DNA from: Pelagibacteraceae bacterium GOM-A1
GTDB taxonomy: Bacteria; Pseudomonadota; Alphaproteobacteria; Pelagibacterales; Pelagibacteraceae
DNA: 64,000 bases
Direction of reading: 5' to 3'
Assembly: GCA_001704065.1 (NCBI GenBank)
Contig: LHBX01000024.1
Location: forward strand, 61,940-125,939
Numbering within the stretch: position 1 is the stretch's first letter; each line of letters starts with the position of its first letter. Shown here one piece after another: positions 16,688 to 26,361 of the stretch. The notes beneath the pieces are model-generated. The model was not told the origin of the DNA and searched no databases. It saw nothing but the letters and a program-made list of their open reading frames with translations. A program made the translations under genes and the position numbers.

Positions 16688-16691
16688 AAAA

Positions 16692-17708
16692 ATGAATAAA
16701 TTTAAATCAATTTATAAAGCTATTATTAGCTTAACATTTATTTTTTCATTTGTTCTTACTTCAACAGCTGCTTTTTCAGAGATTGTTGGACGTTTATCTG
16801 TTCATTGGAGTCCTAAGCACCATAGTGCAAAACATGCACAAATATTTGCTGATGAAGTTAACAAAAGAGCAAAAGGAAAATTAAAAATAGAAGTTTATCC
16901 ATCTAAACAGTTATTTGGAATTAGAGAAGTAATGGGCGCAGTAACTTCCGGTGCAGTTGAACTAGGAGGAATTGTTGGAGTGGTAAGTTTTCCACCAATA
17001 AACAAAAACTTTAATGTTGCTTCGTTTCCAGGGCTATTTAATTCTTGGGAACAGCAAAGAGGTTTTTTTCAAAACTCACCCAAAGGAAAAGAGATTTGGG
17101 GTGAGTTAACAAAAAAAACTAATTCAACATTAGTTATGTATAACCCAGTTGGACCTGTAATGACTTTTTCAAGTGCTAAAGAGTTAACAGGTATTGATGC
17201 TATGAAAGGTCTAAAAGCTAGAAGACTTTTAAAAAGCGAAGAGCCTATGTGGGATGCTTTAGGTGCAAATAGAGTATCTTTGCCTACTGGTGAAGTTTAT
17301 ACTTCATTACAAACTGGAATGATTGATACGATTAACAGTCCTCCAGGAAGTATAGAGGCGTATAGCTGGTGGGAATTTTTAAAATACGCTCAAAAGCCTT
17401 ATCAATATTATGCTGATGCATATATAATGGCTAACTCAACTTGGTTTAATAGTTTATCTCCAGACTTACAAAAAATCATAATGGATGTTGGTAAAGAAAT
17501 TGGAAAAAGATCAACTGACTTAATTATGGATACTGGAGAAAGTACTCTTAAAAAATTCCAAGAAAGAGGTGGGGTTGTTACAACACTTTCAGGAGCTGAA
17601 AAAGCTAAGTTTGATAAGCTTATGAAAGATGAAGTAATGCCAGCAATGGCTAAAATGATTGATGCTGACGCTTTAGAGGCAGCACAAGCATATGCTAAGA
17701 GTAATTAG
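16692..17708 (+). CDS. dctP: TRAP transporter solute-binding protein (DctP family)
   Basis: A 338-residue periplasmic binding protein with a signal peptide (residues 1-29, ending AAFSE). The DctP fold is shown by LSVHWSPKHHSAKHAQIFADEVNKR (near 35-60), AVTSGAVELGGI near 85 and the ligand-arginine region MKGLKARRL near 172, followed by ALGANRVSLPTGEVYTSLQTGMID. Carboxylate binding through the conserved arginine is a family property; the specific organic acid cannot be read from the sequence. The membrane subunits follow at 17737 and 18232. Confidence 0.94.
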   Translation: MNKFKSIYKAIISLTFIFSFVLTSTAAFSEIVGRLSVHWSPKHHSAKHAQIFADEVNKRAKGKLKIEVYPSKQLFGIREVMGAVTSGAVELGGIVGVVSFPPINKNFNVASFPGLFNSWEQQRGFFQNSPKGKEIWGELTKKTNSTLVMYNPVGPVMTFSSAKELTGIDAMKGLKARRLLKSEEPMWDALGANRVSLPTGEVYTSLQTGMIDTINSPPGSIEAYSWWEFLKYAQKPYQYYADAYIMANSTWFNSLSPDLQKIIMDVGKEIGKRSTDLIMDTGESTLKKFQERGGVVTTLSGAEKAKFDKLMKDEVMPAMAKMIDADALEAAQAYAKSN

Positions 17709-17736
17709 AAGAAGTTAAACTTTTTCTAAAAAGATT

Positions 17737-18231
17737 ATGAGGGCATTGCGAGCTATTAACAATTTGCTAGCAAAAGCTGCAATTTCGCTCGCAATGTTCA
17801 TAGTCTTTTTAATGGTGGCAGCTTTAGCATTAAGTGCCACAACAAGATTTATCACAGGCACAGGATTTGCTTGGTTTATTGAATTACCACCTGTGATGGT
17901 GAGTTGGTTGGTTTTTCCATTACTTGGTCCTTTATTAAAGCAAGGACAACATATTAAAGTAGATTTTTTAAGTCATTACTTATCTCACAAATCAAAAAAT
18001 ATTATTGGAACAATTGTAAATTTAATAGCTCTAATTTCTGCATGTGTCTTCTTTAAAGCAGGAGTTGATGCAACAACAATGTATTACAATTTAGGACAAA
18101 TGATGGAATTGGAAATTAATATTCCTATCTGGTGGATGTTTTTAGCATTTCCAGTTGGCTTTTTAATTTTAGCATTAACTTCATTAGAACTTATTATAGA
18201 TAATTTAAAAAAGCTTTCAGGGAAAGAATAA
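17737..18231 (+). CDS. dctQ: TRAP transporter small permease (DctQ)
   Basis: A 164-residue inner-membrane protein with four hydrophobic segments, typical for the DctQ subunit. The characteristic region ELPPVMVSWLVFPLLGPLLKQGQHIKVDF (residues about 48-76) includes the QGxHIxVD motif of the family. It lies 28 bp after dctP and its stop is immediately followed by the ATG of dctM. It pairs with DctM to form the sodium-driven translocator. Confidence 0.94.
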   Translation: MRALRAINNLLAKAAISLAMFIVFLMVAALALSATTRFITGTGFAWFIELPPVMVSWLVFPLLGPLLKQGQHIKVDFLSHYLSHKSKNIIGTIVNLIALISACVFFKAGVDATTMYYNLGQMMELEINIPIWWMFLAFPVGFLILALTSLELIIDNLKKLSGKE

Positions 18232-19497
18232 ATGTTTGGGCTAGCTTTTATTATTTCAATTATCACATTAGTTATTTCTGTACCTATTTTTTTAGTGTTT
18301 GGTTTAGGAAGTTCGCTAGCAGCTATTGCTGGATTAAATTTACCTTGGTCAGTTTTGATACAAGTTTCATTTGGTGCATTAACTAAACATGTTCTTATTG
18401 CCGTTCCATTATTTATATTTACTGGAATGGCTATGTTAAAAGGTGGAGCAGCATCAAGACTGGTAAAGTTTACAACAACACTAGTTGGTCATTGGCCAGG
18501 TGGATTGGGTGTTGCCATGGTTATTGCGATGGGTTTCTTCGCAGCTTTTTGTGGATCCATACTTGCAGCAATCACTGCTGTTGGGACAATCATGATGCCA
18601 AAGATGATTGAACAAGGTTACCCAACTCCATTTGTTGTTGTCTTAGCTGCTTCTGCTGCCCTTTTAGAGGCATTGATACCTCCATCTAATGCAGCAATAT
18701 TATTTAGTGCTCTGACGAACGTCCCGGTTTCTAAAACCTTTGCCGCGGGCGTTATACCAGGCTTAGTTCTGCTTGTTTTGATGGTCCTTCTAGTTTTGTT
18801 TAAATGCAGGCATATTAGAACAGATGAGAAGGCATCATTAAAAGAAAGAGTAAGCTCTTTCATAGCTGCGTTACCAGCACTGATTACTCCAGTTATAATT
18901 TTAGGTGGAATTTATGCAGGGATACTGACACCATCTGAGTCAGCTGCTGTTGCAGGTGTTTATGCAGTTCTAATTGGATTTTTAATTTACCGTGAACTTA
19001 CTTTTTCATCTTTGATGAGTTGTTTAAGGGAAACTGCAATCATAACAGCTGTTATTTTTGCAATTATAGCAACTGCAACATTCTTAAGTGTGGTTTTAAC
19101 TTACACTCAAGCTCCACAAAAAATTATAACATTCTTTACAGATAAAGGTGTGAGCGTAAATCTATTCTGGATAATGCTTGGAGCAATTTGTTTAATACTT
19201 GGAACTTTTATTGAAATTGTACCTGTATTTTATTTAACAGTTCCAATTTTTGCAGCAATTACATTATCATTTAACCAAAGCTTACTTCATCTTTATGTGG
19301 TGTTCGTTGCCTTTGCCGGAATAGGAATGATCACACCCCCCGTATGCGTTGGTATTTATACAGCTGCAGGTGTGATCAAAGAAAATCCAGCCAAAGCTTT
19401 TAAAGAAGTTCCTCTATTTACAATCGTTGGAATAATTTATGGAATACTAATGATACTCTTTCCAATATTCTCAACCTGGTTACCTGGTAAATTGTAA
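18232..19497 (+). CDS. dctM: TRAP transporter large permease (DctM)
   Basis: A 421-residue inner-membrane transporter subunit with about 12 hydrophobic segments. Recognisable DctM blocks: VPLFIFTGMAMLKGG near residue 60, GFFAAFCGSILAAITAVGTIMMPKM near 100, EALIPPSNAAILF near 145, and the C-terminal GIGMITPPVCVGIYTAAGV near 363-381. Length is typical (about 425). Translation follows dctQ without any gap. It converges on hisE with a 30-bp T-rich gap lacking a clear stem-loop. Confidence 0.96.
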   Translation: MFGLAFIISIITLVISVPIFLVFGLGSSLAAIAGLNLPWSVLIQVSFGALTKHVLIAVPLFIFTGMAMLKGGAASRLVKFTTTLVGHWPGGLGVAMVIAMGFFAAFCGSILAAITAVGTIMMPKMIEQGYPTPFVVVLAASAALLEALIPPSNAAILFSALTNVPVSKTFAAGVIPGLVLLVLMVLLVLFKCRHIRTDEKASLKERVSSFIAALPALITPVIILGGIYAGILTPSESAAVAGVYAVLIGFLIYRELTFSSLMSCLRETAIITAVIFAIIATATFLSVVLTYTQAPQKIITFFTDKGVSVNLFWIMLGAICLILGTFIEIVPVFYLTVPIFAAITLSFNQSLLHLYVVFVAFAGIGMITPPVCVGIYTAAGVIKENPAKAFKEVPLFTIVGIIYGILMILFPIFSTWLPGKL

Positions 19498-19527
19498 ATT
19501 ATTTTTTTATTGTACAACCATTTTTTT

Positions 19528-19800
19528 CTACTTTTTTCTTGAACTAAGTTCATCCATAACTTCTTCTATTTTTATTCCACTTTTTTCTAAGTACATGATT
19601 AAGTGATATAAAACATCTGCTGCTTCATGGATTTTATTAGTGTCTTGCTCTACAGCTTCTATTAGTTCATTAATTTCTTCTAAGACTTTTTCTTTTGCTA
19701 AAAATTTATCTTCTAAAAGCTTATTAGTGTATGAACCTTCAACAGGTTTACTTTTTCGCTCTCTTGCAAGGGTAACGAGATCTTCTAATATCTTTAACAT
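19528..19800 (-). CDS. hisE: phosphoribosyl-ATP pyrophosphohydrolase
   Basis: Histidine biosynthesis step 2, hydrolysing PR-ATP to PR-AMP. The 90-residue protein from the ATG at 19800 has the MazG-like helical core: EEINELIEAVEQD and HEAADVLYHLIMYLEKSG with the metal-binding acidic residues. A longer reading to 19851 would overlap hisF by 50 bp and adds a non-family N-terminus, whereas the ATG at 19800 lies 1 bp after the hisF stop; the shorter start is chosen. It is the last gene of the his operon; the HisI cyclohydrolase partner is not in the window. Confidence 0.92.
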   Translation of the reverse strand: MLKILEDLVTLARERKSKPVEGSYTNKLLEDKFLAKEKVLEEINELIEAVEQDTNKIHEAADVLYHLIMYLEKSGIKIEEVMDELSSRKK

Positions 19801-19801
19801 A

Positions 19802-20554
19802 CTAAATCCTAACAGGTATATCTTTTGAAGCCAAATATTGCTTAGCTTCATTTACTGAATAAGTACCATAATGGAATATAGATGCAGCTAAAACAGCGCT
19901 AGCACCTGATTTTATTCCATCTACTAAATGATCTAATGTACCAACTCCACCTGAAGCTATAACTGGAATATTGACCATTGATGATATCTTTTGCATTAAT
20001 TCAATGTCATATCCAGACTGAGTTCCATCCTTATCCATAGAGGTAACTAATAACTCGCCAGCACCACATTTTTCCATTTTAGAAGCAAATTCTAATGCAT
20101 TTATGCCAGTTGGATTTCTTCCCCCGTGAGTAAAGATTTCCCATGCATCGTCTTTTCTTTTTGCATCAATAGCAACAACAATGCACTGTGATCCAAATTT
20201 TCTAGAACTATCTTCAACAACTTTTGCATTTTGCACAGCTGCTGTATTAATTGATACTTTATCGGCCCCACAATTAAGCAATTTATTAATGTCATCAATA
20301 CTCCTAACACCTCCTCCTACAGTTAGTGGTACGAAACATTTTTTAGAAGTTTTCTCTACCACTTCATAAATAGTATCTCTATTTTCATTTGAAGCAGTGA
20401 TGTCCAGAAAGCAAATCTCATCGGCGCCACCATCGCTATAAATTTTTGCTTGTTCTACAGGGTCTCCTGCATCTTTTAGATCTACAAAGTTAATACCTTT
20501 TACAACACGACCATTTTTAACATCTAAACAAGGTATAATTCTATTTTTAAGCAT
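19802..20554 (-). CDS. hisF: imidazole glycerol phosphate synthase, cyclase subunit
   Basis: A 250-residue TIM barrel that uses ammonia from HisH to form IGP and AICAR. Catalytic Asp residues are visible in [14 protein letters not shown] (Asp11) and VVAIDAKR (about 130). Other conserved blocks: [14 protein letters not shown] near 76, [11 protein letters not shown] near 175, PVIASGGVG near 197. It overlaps hisA by 8 bp. AICAR released here feeds PurH encoded at 8157. Confidence 0.97.
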   Translation of the reverse strand: MLKNRIIPCLDVKNGRVVKGINFVDLKDAGDPVEQAKIYSDGGADEICFLDITASNENRDTIYEVVEKTSKKCFVPLTVGGGVRSIDDINKLLNCGADKVSINTAAVQNAKVVEDSSRKFGSQCIVVAIDAKRKDDAWEIFTHGGRNPTGINALEFASKMEKCGAGELLVTSMDKDGTQSGYDIELMQKISSMVNIPVIASGGVGTLDHLVDGIKSGASAVLAASIFHYGTYSVNEAKQYLASKDIPVRI

Positions 20555-21266
20555 CTATTTCTTTTGCAAGTTCATCTAACTTTATATCTCCATCGTATAT
20601 AGCTTTTCCGACAATAACACCTTCGATATTATTTAATTTTTTAGCTCTTTTAATATCAGTAATTGATGAAACACCACCCGATATAACTACTGGACAATTA
20701 GAAATATCTGCCACTTTTTGTGTTTCTTCAAAATTTGGGCTTTGCTTTGTTCCATCTCTATTAATATCTGTGTAAATAATTCTGCTTACACCATAATCAT
20801 TAACTTTTTTTAAATACTCAGTTGTTAATTTATCGGAGTCCTCTGTCCACCCTGAAATTGCAAGATGACCATCTTTTGCATCTAAACCTAATGCAATTTG
20901 ATTTGGGAATTTTTTACAAGCTTCTTCTAAAAATCTTCTATCTTTAACGGCAGCACTTCCCAAAATTACTTTTTCAACACCAGTATCAATATATTTTTGA
21001 ATAGTCTCAAAATTTCTTATGCCGCCTCCTATTTCAATTTTAAGTTCAAATTTTTTAATAATTTCTTGAATAATATCAATATTAATTGGATCTCCGGTTA
21101 ATGCCCCATCCAGATCAACTATATGTAAATTTTTAAATCCATTGTCTATATATTTTCCAGCTTGCTCTACAGGAGACATTTCATATTCAGTTTTATTTTC
21201 AAAGTCTCCTTTGATCAATCTTACACATTTTTTATCTTTAATGTCTATTGCAGGAAAAATTTTCAT
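20547..21266 (-). CDS. hisA: ProFAR isomerase
   Basis: A 239-residue TIM barrel catalysing the Amadori rearrangement of ProFAR to PRFAR. N-terminal [18 protein letters not shown] carries the catalytic Asp8; LHIVDLDGA near 47, GGGIRN near 78 and [11 protein letters not shown] near 165 (second catalytic Asp region) are all present. Length is normal. It overlaps hisF and lies 1 bp after the FkbM-like gene on the same strand. Confidence 0.96.
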   Translation of the reverse strand: MKIFPAIDIKDKKCVRLIKGDFENKTEYEMSPVEQAGKYIDNGFKNLHIVDLDGALTGDPINIDIIQEIIKKFELKIEIGGGIRNFETIQKYIDTGVEKVILGSAAVKDRRFLEEACKKFPNQIALGLDAKDGHLAISGWTEDSDKLTTEYLKKVNDYGVSRIIYTDINRDGTKQSPNFEETQKVADISNCPVVISGGVSSITDIKRAKKLNNIEGVIVGKAIYDGDIKLDELAKEIDA

Positions 21267-21267
21267 T

Positions 21268-22119
21268 TTAGTTTAATTTAAAAAATTTATTGTTATAAAA
21301 AATCTCATCCTGGCCAACTCTATCAAAAAACGAAAAATTATTTTCTTTTAAAAATAAGTTAAAATTTATTTTTTCAGGATTATTATTCTCAACAGAAATA
21401 ACTTTTATAATGTATTCTTGAAAATTTATTGATTTTAAGACATCTAGCTCTGCACCCTCAATATCAATTGATAAGTAATCAATTTCTTTAGTTAAAATAC
21501 TTTTCTCAAAAGTTGAGGTCTTCATTTTATTTTTGTTAAATTTGTTTTTTTTATCATTCTCAATTATTAATTTTGCTGAATAATTGTCATCATAAATTCC
21601 GCTCATTTGTGTAAGACCTTCAATAACTTCGATGAACTCAACATCTTTTTCAGTTGAGCTAATAGCTGCATTCAAAACTTTACAATTTCTATTTTTTGAA
21701 AGTTTTTCAAATTGTGTTTTTGACGGCTCGATAGCTATTCCTTCCCAGTTCATTGATTTTTCAAAATGTATACAGTTACTTCCAAGAAGACCATCAAATG
21801 CACCAATTTCAACAAAATAACCATTTTTTTTTGATCTAAAAAAAGAGTTTTTTATAATTCTGTCTTGACCCGATTGAGATGCAAAATTTTCATTCCAAAA
21901 AAAACTTCTTTCACAATTCCAAATCTTTTGTCTTAAAATTCCTCTCAATTCACGCAATTTTATATTTTCATAATCAATAGGAATCTGTTCCAATACATTA
22001 TTATAGATTTTGTGAGAGTGAATCTTTTCTTCTAAATTACCAATAAATAATTCATCAGCTTTTTTTAAAAGAACTAGAATATCTTTTCCTCTGAACTCTC
22101 TTAGATCTATATTTTTCAT
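21268..22119 (-). CDS. FkbM-family methyltransferase inside the his operon
   Basis: A 283-residue SAM-dependent methyltransferase-like protein. The FkbM domain spans about residues 85-275: glycine motif GYFVEIGAFDGLLGSN near 100 for SAM, AIEPSKTQFEKL near 127, and the FkbM hallmark LSIDIEGAELDVLKSI near 215-230. The N-terminal ~80 residues are charged and helical, family unknown. FkbM enzymes O-methylate sugars and secondary metabolites, so a role in surface glycan methylation is likely but inferred. It sits between hisH (2-bp gap) and hisA (1-bp gap), so it is transcribed with histidine genes without an obvious functional link. Confidence 0.9.
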   Translation of the reverse strand: MKNIDLREFRGKDILVLLKKADELFIGNLEEKIHSHKIYNNVLEQIPIDYENIKLRELRGILRQKIWNCERSFFWNENFASQSGQDRIIKNSFFRSKKNGYFVEIGAFDGLLGSNCIHFEKSMNWEGIAIEPSKTQFEKLSKNRNCKVLNAAISSTEKDVEFIEVIEGLTQMSGIYDDNYSAKLIIENDKKNKFNKNKMKTSTFEKSILTKEIDYLSIDIEGAELDVLKSINFQEYIIKVISVENNNPEKINFNLFLKENNFSFFDRVGQDEIFYNNKFFKLN

Positions 22120-22121
22120 AT

Positions 22122-22748
22122 TTAAATACTTATAAAATTACTTATTATTTTTAGCCCAGTTTTATCACTTTTCTCAGGGTGAAACTGGGTTCCAAATATA
22201 TTCTCCTTCTCAACGGCGCAAACAATATTTGATGAGTAATCTGTAGTAGCAGCTGTAACTGTTTTATCATTAGGAACAAATTCATAACTATGAACAAAAT
22301 ACATATGGGAGTTGTTTTCTACATTTTTAAAAATTTTACTCTCTTTAATAATATTTACTTGATTCCAGCCAATGTGAGGTAGTTTGTATTTTCCATTTTG
22401 ATTATCAATTTTAGATACTTTGCCCGAAATCCATCCTAATCCTTTAGTTTCAACTTCTTCATAACCAACGTCAGCGAACATTTGAAGACCTACGCAAATT
22501 CCTAGAAGAGGTTTTTTATTATTTAACACAAATTCATTTAAAGTATCAATTAAGCCATTTATGCCATTTAAACCATCTATACAGCTTTTAAAAGATCCCT
22601 GACCTGGTAGAACAACTTTATCACTCGATTTAATTTTATTTAAATCTGAGGTTACCTCGATGTTAACTTTATCTTTAGCAACTTCATTAAAGGAGTTTAT
22701 TACAGAGCTTATATTGCCAGATTTATAGTCAACAATTGTGACGTTCAT
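22122..22748 (-). CDS. hisH: imidazole glycerol phosphate synthase, glutaminase subunit
   Basis: A 208-residue class I glutamine amidotransferase providing ammonia to HisF. The nucleophile elbow GICVGLQMFAD near residues 83-93 has the catalytic Cys; the His-Glu pair is in GTQFHPEKSDKTG near 188. N-terminal VTIVDYKSGN and VLPGQGSF (oxyanion region) are conserved. It follows hisB by 5 bp. Confidence 0.96.
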   Translation of the reverse strand: MNVTIVDYKSGNISSVINSFNEVAKDKVNIEVTSDLNKIKSSDKVVLPGQGSFKSCIDGLNGINGLIDTLNEFVLNNKKPLLGICVGLQMFADVGYEEVETKGLGWISGKVSKIDNQNGKYKLPHIGWNQVNIIKESKIFKNVENNSHMYFVHSYEFVPNDKTVTAATTDYSSNIVCAVEKENIFGTQFHPEKSDKTGLKIISNFISI

Positions 22749-22753
22749 TAATC

Positions 22754-23344
22754 TTATAAAGAGCCCTTTGTCGACGGAATTGTGCTTTTATTCCTTGGAT
22801 CTAACTCTAACGCAGCTCTTAAAGTTCTCGCTAAGCCTTTATAGCAAGACTCAATAATGTGGTGACTATTATCACCGTAAATATTTTCAACGTGCAACGT
22901 AATACCTGCAGCTTGAGAAAATGCTTGAAACCATTCTTTAAATAGTTCTGTGTCCATCTCACCAAGTTTTTCAACTTTTAATTTAACATTCCATATCAAA
23001 TAAGGTCTGTTTGAAACATCTATCGCAACTCTTGTTAATGTTTCATCCATCGGTAGTAAAATGTGTGCATATCTTTTAATACCTACAAATTTTTTTGAAG
23101 CTTTTTTTAAGCATTCTCCAATAGCAATTCCTGTATCTTCAGTTGTGTGATGAAGATCAATGTGTGTATCACCTTTTGCTTTAACAGTTAAATCCATTGA
23201 TGAATGTTTAGATAACTGTTCAAGCATATGATCCAAAAAACCTATACCTGTGTCAACTTTGTATTTTCCATTTCCATCAATATTAAGATCAACACTGATA
23301 TTGGTTTCTTTTGTTTTTCTAGCTATTTTTGCTTTTCTTTTCAT
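22754..23344 (-). CDS. hisB: imidazoleglycerol-phosphate dehydratase
   Basis: A 196-residue monofunctional IGPD, without the phosphatase domain found in enterobacteria. Manganese-binding histidine motifs are intact: [13 protein letters not shown] near 36, [15 protein letters not shown] near 61-75, and [19 protein letters not shown] near 158-176. It is the first gene of the his cluster, with a 90-bp gap to the divergent hslV that contains a likely heat-shock promoter for hslV. Confidence 0.97.
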   Translation of the reverse strand: MKRKAKIARKTKETNISVDLNIDGNGKYKVDTGIGFLDHMLEQLSKHSSMDLTVKAKGDTHIDLHHTTEDTGIAIGECLKKASKKFVGIKRYAHILLPMDETLTRVAIDVSNRPYLIWNVKLKVEKLGEMDTELFKEWFQAFSQAAGITLHVENIYGDNSHHIIESCYKGLARTLRAALELDPRNKSTIPSTKGSL

Positions 23345-23399
23345 AATTTGAATTAGGTATATAGGTATTTTTAATTATATCAATAATACTAAACCTGGG

Positions 23400-23427
23400 C
23401 TTGAACTATTTAAATTCATATCCATCT
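23400..23427 (+). promoter_or_regulatory. putative heat-shock (sigma-32/RpoH) promoter of hslV
   Basis: CTTGAA (23400-23405), 16-bp spacer, CCATCT (23422-23427) resembles the RpoH consensus CTTGAA / CCCCATNT. The -10 element ends 7 bp before the ATG at 23435, which would place the transcription start at or next to the start codon. The promoter of grpE has the same layout. Assignment is inference from motif and target. Confidence 0.6.
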
Positions 23428-23434
23428 ATAGTCT

Positions 23435-23950
23435 ATGACAACAATTGTACTTGTAAGAAAAAATAATGACGTAGTTGTGGCCAGTGATGGTCAAGTTAGC
23501 ATGGGTAACACTGTTATAAAGAAAACTGCAAACAAAGTTCGTAAAATTGAGAAAAGAAATGTGATCGCGGGTTTTGCTGGATCTACTGCAGACGCACTTA
23601 CATTATTCGAGAGACTAGAGTCAAAGCTTGAAAAGCATGCAGGTAACTTAACAAGAGCTGCAGTAGAATTAGCAAAAGATTGGCGTACAGATAAATATTT
23701 AAGAAGATTAGAGGCCTTAATGGCAATTGGTGATAAAGAAAAAAGTTTTATTATTTCAGGAACTGGTGATGTTTTAGAGCCTGAAGGTGATGTAATTGGA
23801 ATTGGTTCGGGTGGAAATTATGCTTTAGCAGCTGCAAAAGTATTAATGGATACTGATATGTCCGCGGAAGATATTGCAAAAAAATCAATTAAAGTTGCTT
23901 CGGATATATGTGTGTTTACTAACGACAATTTGAGTATGGAGAAAATTTAA
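23435..23950 (+). CDS. hslV: ATP-dependent protease subunit HslV
   Basis: A 171-residue proteasome-like peptidase. The N-terminus is M-T-T-I-V-L-V-R; after Met removal Thr becomes the catalytic nucleophile, which fixes the start at 23435. [20 protein letters not shown] near 19-38 supplies the catalytic Lys, and [17 protein letters not shown] near 45-61 is family-specific. It partners HslU (1-bp overlap of stop and start, TAATG). No Shine-Dalgarno is visible upstream. Confidence 0.97.
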   Translation: MTTIVLVRKNNDVVVASDGQVSMGNTVIKKTANKVRKIEKRNVIAGFAGSTADALTLFERLESKLEKHAGNLTRAAVELAKDWRTDKYLRRLEALMAIGDKEKSFIISGTGDVLEPEGDVIGIGSGGNYALAAAKVLMDTDMSAEDIAKKSIKVASDICVFTNDNLSMEKI

Positions 23951-25317
23951 TGGAAAAATCAAATGTTACATCTTTTCCAAAAGGTAAAGTTACTAAAGAA
24001 AAGACAACAATAGCAAATTCACTATCACCAAGAGAGATTGTTTCTGAATTAGACAGATTTGTTGTTGGACAGAACAAAGCTAAAAGAGCTGTTGCGATTG
24101 CTCTAAGAAATAGGTGGAGAAGACAGGCATTGGAAGATGAAATGAAAGATGAAGTTCTACCAAAAAATATTTTAATGATAGGTCCAACTGGTGTTGGTAA
24201 AACTGAAATATCTAGAAGACTTTCAAAATTAGCAGAAGCTCCATTCGTAAAAGTTGAAGCTACAAGATTTACAGAAGTAGGATATGTGGGACGTGACGTA
24301 GAGCAAATTGTAAGAGATTTGTTAGAAATTGCAATTGCAATGGAAAAGGTGAAGAAAAGAAAGGAAGTTCATGCTCAAGCGCAAAAATTAGCAGAGGATA
24401 GAGTTTTGGACGCTTTAGTTGGAAATAAAGCAAGCGTAGCTACAAGAGAAAGTTTTAGAAAAAGATTAAGAGATGGAGATTTAGATGATAATGAAATTGA
24501 AATAGCAGTTAACGAATCTAATCAGATGCCATCATTTGAAATACCAGGAATGCCAGGAGCTAATGTTGGAATGATAAATATTTCTGACATGCTTGGAAAA
24601 TCTATGGGTCAAAAACCAAAGAAAAAAAAGATGTCAGTAAAAGAGTCTCATGAAATTTTAATAAATGAAGAGTCAGACAAACTCATTGAACAAGATAAAA
24701 TTATAAAATCTGCAAAAGACTCAACAGAAAACAATGGAATAGTTTTCTTAGATGAGATTGATAAAATTTCTGCGAGAACAGACAGAGTTGGTGGAGATGT
24801 ATCAAGAGAAGGAGTTCAAAGAGATTTGTTGCCACTAATAGAGGGTACTACTGTCAGCACTAAATATGGGCCTGTTAAAACTGATCACATATTATTTATT
24901 GCTTCAGGTGCTTTTCAATTAGCAAAACCATCAGATCTTTTACCTGAATTACAGGGCAGACTTCCAATAAGAGTTGAACTTGATGCCCTAAATAGTGACG
25001 ATTTTATTAGAATATTAAAGGAACCAGATAACAGTTTAATTAAACAGTATAAGGCACTCTTAAAAACTGAAAATGTAGATTTAGAATTTACAGAAGATGG
25101 AATTAATACCATTGCTCATATAGCAAGTGAAGTCAATTCATCTGTAGAAAATATAGGGGCAAGAAGATTACATACTATAATTGAGAGGGTCTTAGATGAA
25201 ATAAGCTTTACAGCAACAGATAGGGCTGGGGAGAAAATAACTGTTGATGGCAAATATATTAAAGACAACATCGGTGAACTAGTAAAAGATACGGATCTTT
25301 CTAAGTTTATTTTATAG
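23950..25317 (+). CDS. hslU: HslU, AAA+ unfoldase of the HslUV protease
   Basis: A 455-residue AAA+ ATPase that unfolds substrates for HslV. N-terminal [35 protein letters not shown] is characteristic; Walker [10 protein letters not shown] near residue 78, Walker [11 protein letters not shown] near 264, sensor region [29 protein letters not shown] (from about 317) and the C-terminal LSKFIL tail that docks into HslV. The I domain (about 110-245) is present. It converges on the smr gene with an 11-bp overlap. Confidence 0.97.
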   Translation: MEKSNVTSFPKGKVTKEKTTIANSLSPREIVSELDRFVVGQNKAKRAVAIALRNRWRRQALEDEMKDEVLPKNILMIGPTGVGKTEISRRLSKLAEAPFVKVEATRFTEVGYVGRDVEQIVRDLLEIAIAMEKVKKRKEVHAQAQKLAEDRVLDALVGNKASVATRESFRKRLRDGDLDDNEIEIAVNESNQMPSFEIPGMPGANVGMINISDMLGKSMGQKPKKKKMSVKESHEILINEESDKLIEQDKIIKSAKDSTENNGIVFLDEIDKISARTDRVGGDVSREGVQRDLLPLIEGTTVSTKYGPVKTDHILFIASGAFQLAKPSDLLPELQGRLPIRVELDALNSDDFIRILKEPDNSLIKQYKALLKTENVDLEFTEDGINTIAHIASEVNSSVENIGARRLHTIIERVLDEISFTATDRAGEKITVDGKYIKDNIGELVKDTDLSKFIL

Positions 25318-25720
25318 ATTTAAGAATAATATCGAAATTTCCTTTTGATGGACTATCAACAGACTCGAAATCAATTTTAATTATTTTTTTCATTAACTCA
25401 GAGTTATTTTTAATATATTCTGGAACTGAATACTTTAAAATACTAAGATCTGAAGACTGGTAAGGATCATTTATATTTTTTGACCTCATTCCCTTGCCTG
25501 TAATAACATTAATTTTTTTTACTTTATTTAAATAACAGTTCTCAATAAATTTTGAAATTTCTTCATTAGCTTCTTCCAATGTGAAACCATGTAAATCAAT
25601 TGATCTTTCTAAAATTAATTGATTGCTTGCTTGTTCTGGTTCTTTGCTCTTAAGTTTTTCAGAACTATTTATGAAATTTTGCCAATCTTTTTTGTCTTTA
25701 TCTGATAGCTTATTTGTCAA
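25307..25720 (-). CDS. Smr (MutS2 C-terminal type) domain protein
   Basis: A 137-residue protein with a Smr domain: [28 protein letters not shown] near residues 50-77 contains the DLHG motif, and [12 protein letters not shown] near 81-92 the TGxG motif. Smr domains bind or nick nucleic acids; stand-alone Smr proteins are common in proteobacteria and some act in ribosome rescue by mRNA cleavage. Which role applies here is unknown. It overlaps the Tim44-like gene by 4 bp and is probably cotranscribed with it. Confidence 0.92.
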   Translation of the reverse strand: MTNKLSDKDKKDWQNFINSSEKLKSKEPEQASNQLILERSIDLHGFTLEEANEEISKFIENCYLNKVKKINVITGKGMRSKNINDPYQSSDLSILKYSVPEYIKNNSELMKKIIKIDFESVDSPSKGNFDIILKSIK

Positions 25721-26304
25721 GCTTGGGTGTCAATTAGAAGCCAGTTAGGATTTGAAGATCGACTATCTTTAGAAAATTTCCAAGTATCTAGAACCTTTTT
25801 TACTTTTTCAGGATCTCCTGAAACTATTTTATTATCCTTGTCTTTAACACAAGAAATAATCTCACTTACAAATTCAATAGTAACTTCTAACATATTTTTG
25901 TTTTGCTGATGATTTTTAACTTCTGCTGAGTTGATACCAATAAATGTTGTTTCTGATGAAAAATTTTTTGCATCCCTATCTTTTATTGCTTCTTCAAACT
26001 GTTGGTAAACATTTTTGTCTAACAATGATTTAACATCTTTTAATTTTCCTTTTGCAAAATTTGTGATAATTGTTTCGTAAGCAATTTTTGCACCTTTCAC
26101 GAATTCTTTCTTGGCATTTTCATCAAAGGTATTTGCGTTTAAATCTACTCTTGGTTTAGCTGGTGGTGCTTCATGAGCAAAACTAGAGTCAATATCTTCC
26201 TCAAACCCTGTTTTTTTGCCTAATATTCCTCTTAGTCTAAGAAAAATAAAACCTGCAATCATTGCAAGAAGTATTATATCAATGTATTCAAAGCTATAAT
26301 TCAT
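25717..26304 (-). CDS. Tim44/TimA-like domain protein
   Basis: A 195-residue protein with an N-terminal membrane segment (about residues 7-25) and a C-terminal Tim44-like domain, seen as FVKGAKIAYETIITNFAKGKLKDVKSLLDKNVYQQFEEAI (split, about 68-107) and a final [23 protein letters not shown]. This is the alphaproteobacterial TimA family, homologous to mitochondrial Tim44. Its usual neighbours are fxsA, secB and dnaQ, as here. It probably acts at the inner membrane in protein export or assembly, inferred from homology and position. Confidence 0.92.
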   Translation of the reverse strand: MNYSFEYIDIILLAMIAGFIFLRLRGILGKKTGFEEDIDSSFAHEAPPAKPRVDLNANTFDENAKKEFVKGAKIAYETIITNFAKGKLKDVKSLLDKNVYQQFEEAIKDRDAKNFSSETTFIGINSAEVKNHQQNKNMLEVTIEFVSEIISCVKDKDNKIVSGDPEKVKKVLDTWKFSKDSRSSNPNWLLIDTQA

Positions 26305-26361
26305 ACTTATATAATATTTACTATGTTGATAATTTCAACCTGCTAATTAAATAATAGACAA

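Noticed and set aside
19801..19851. N-terminal extension of hisE into hisF
   Set aside because: Would overlap hisF by 50 bp and lies outside the HisE domain; the ATG at 19800 fits.
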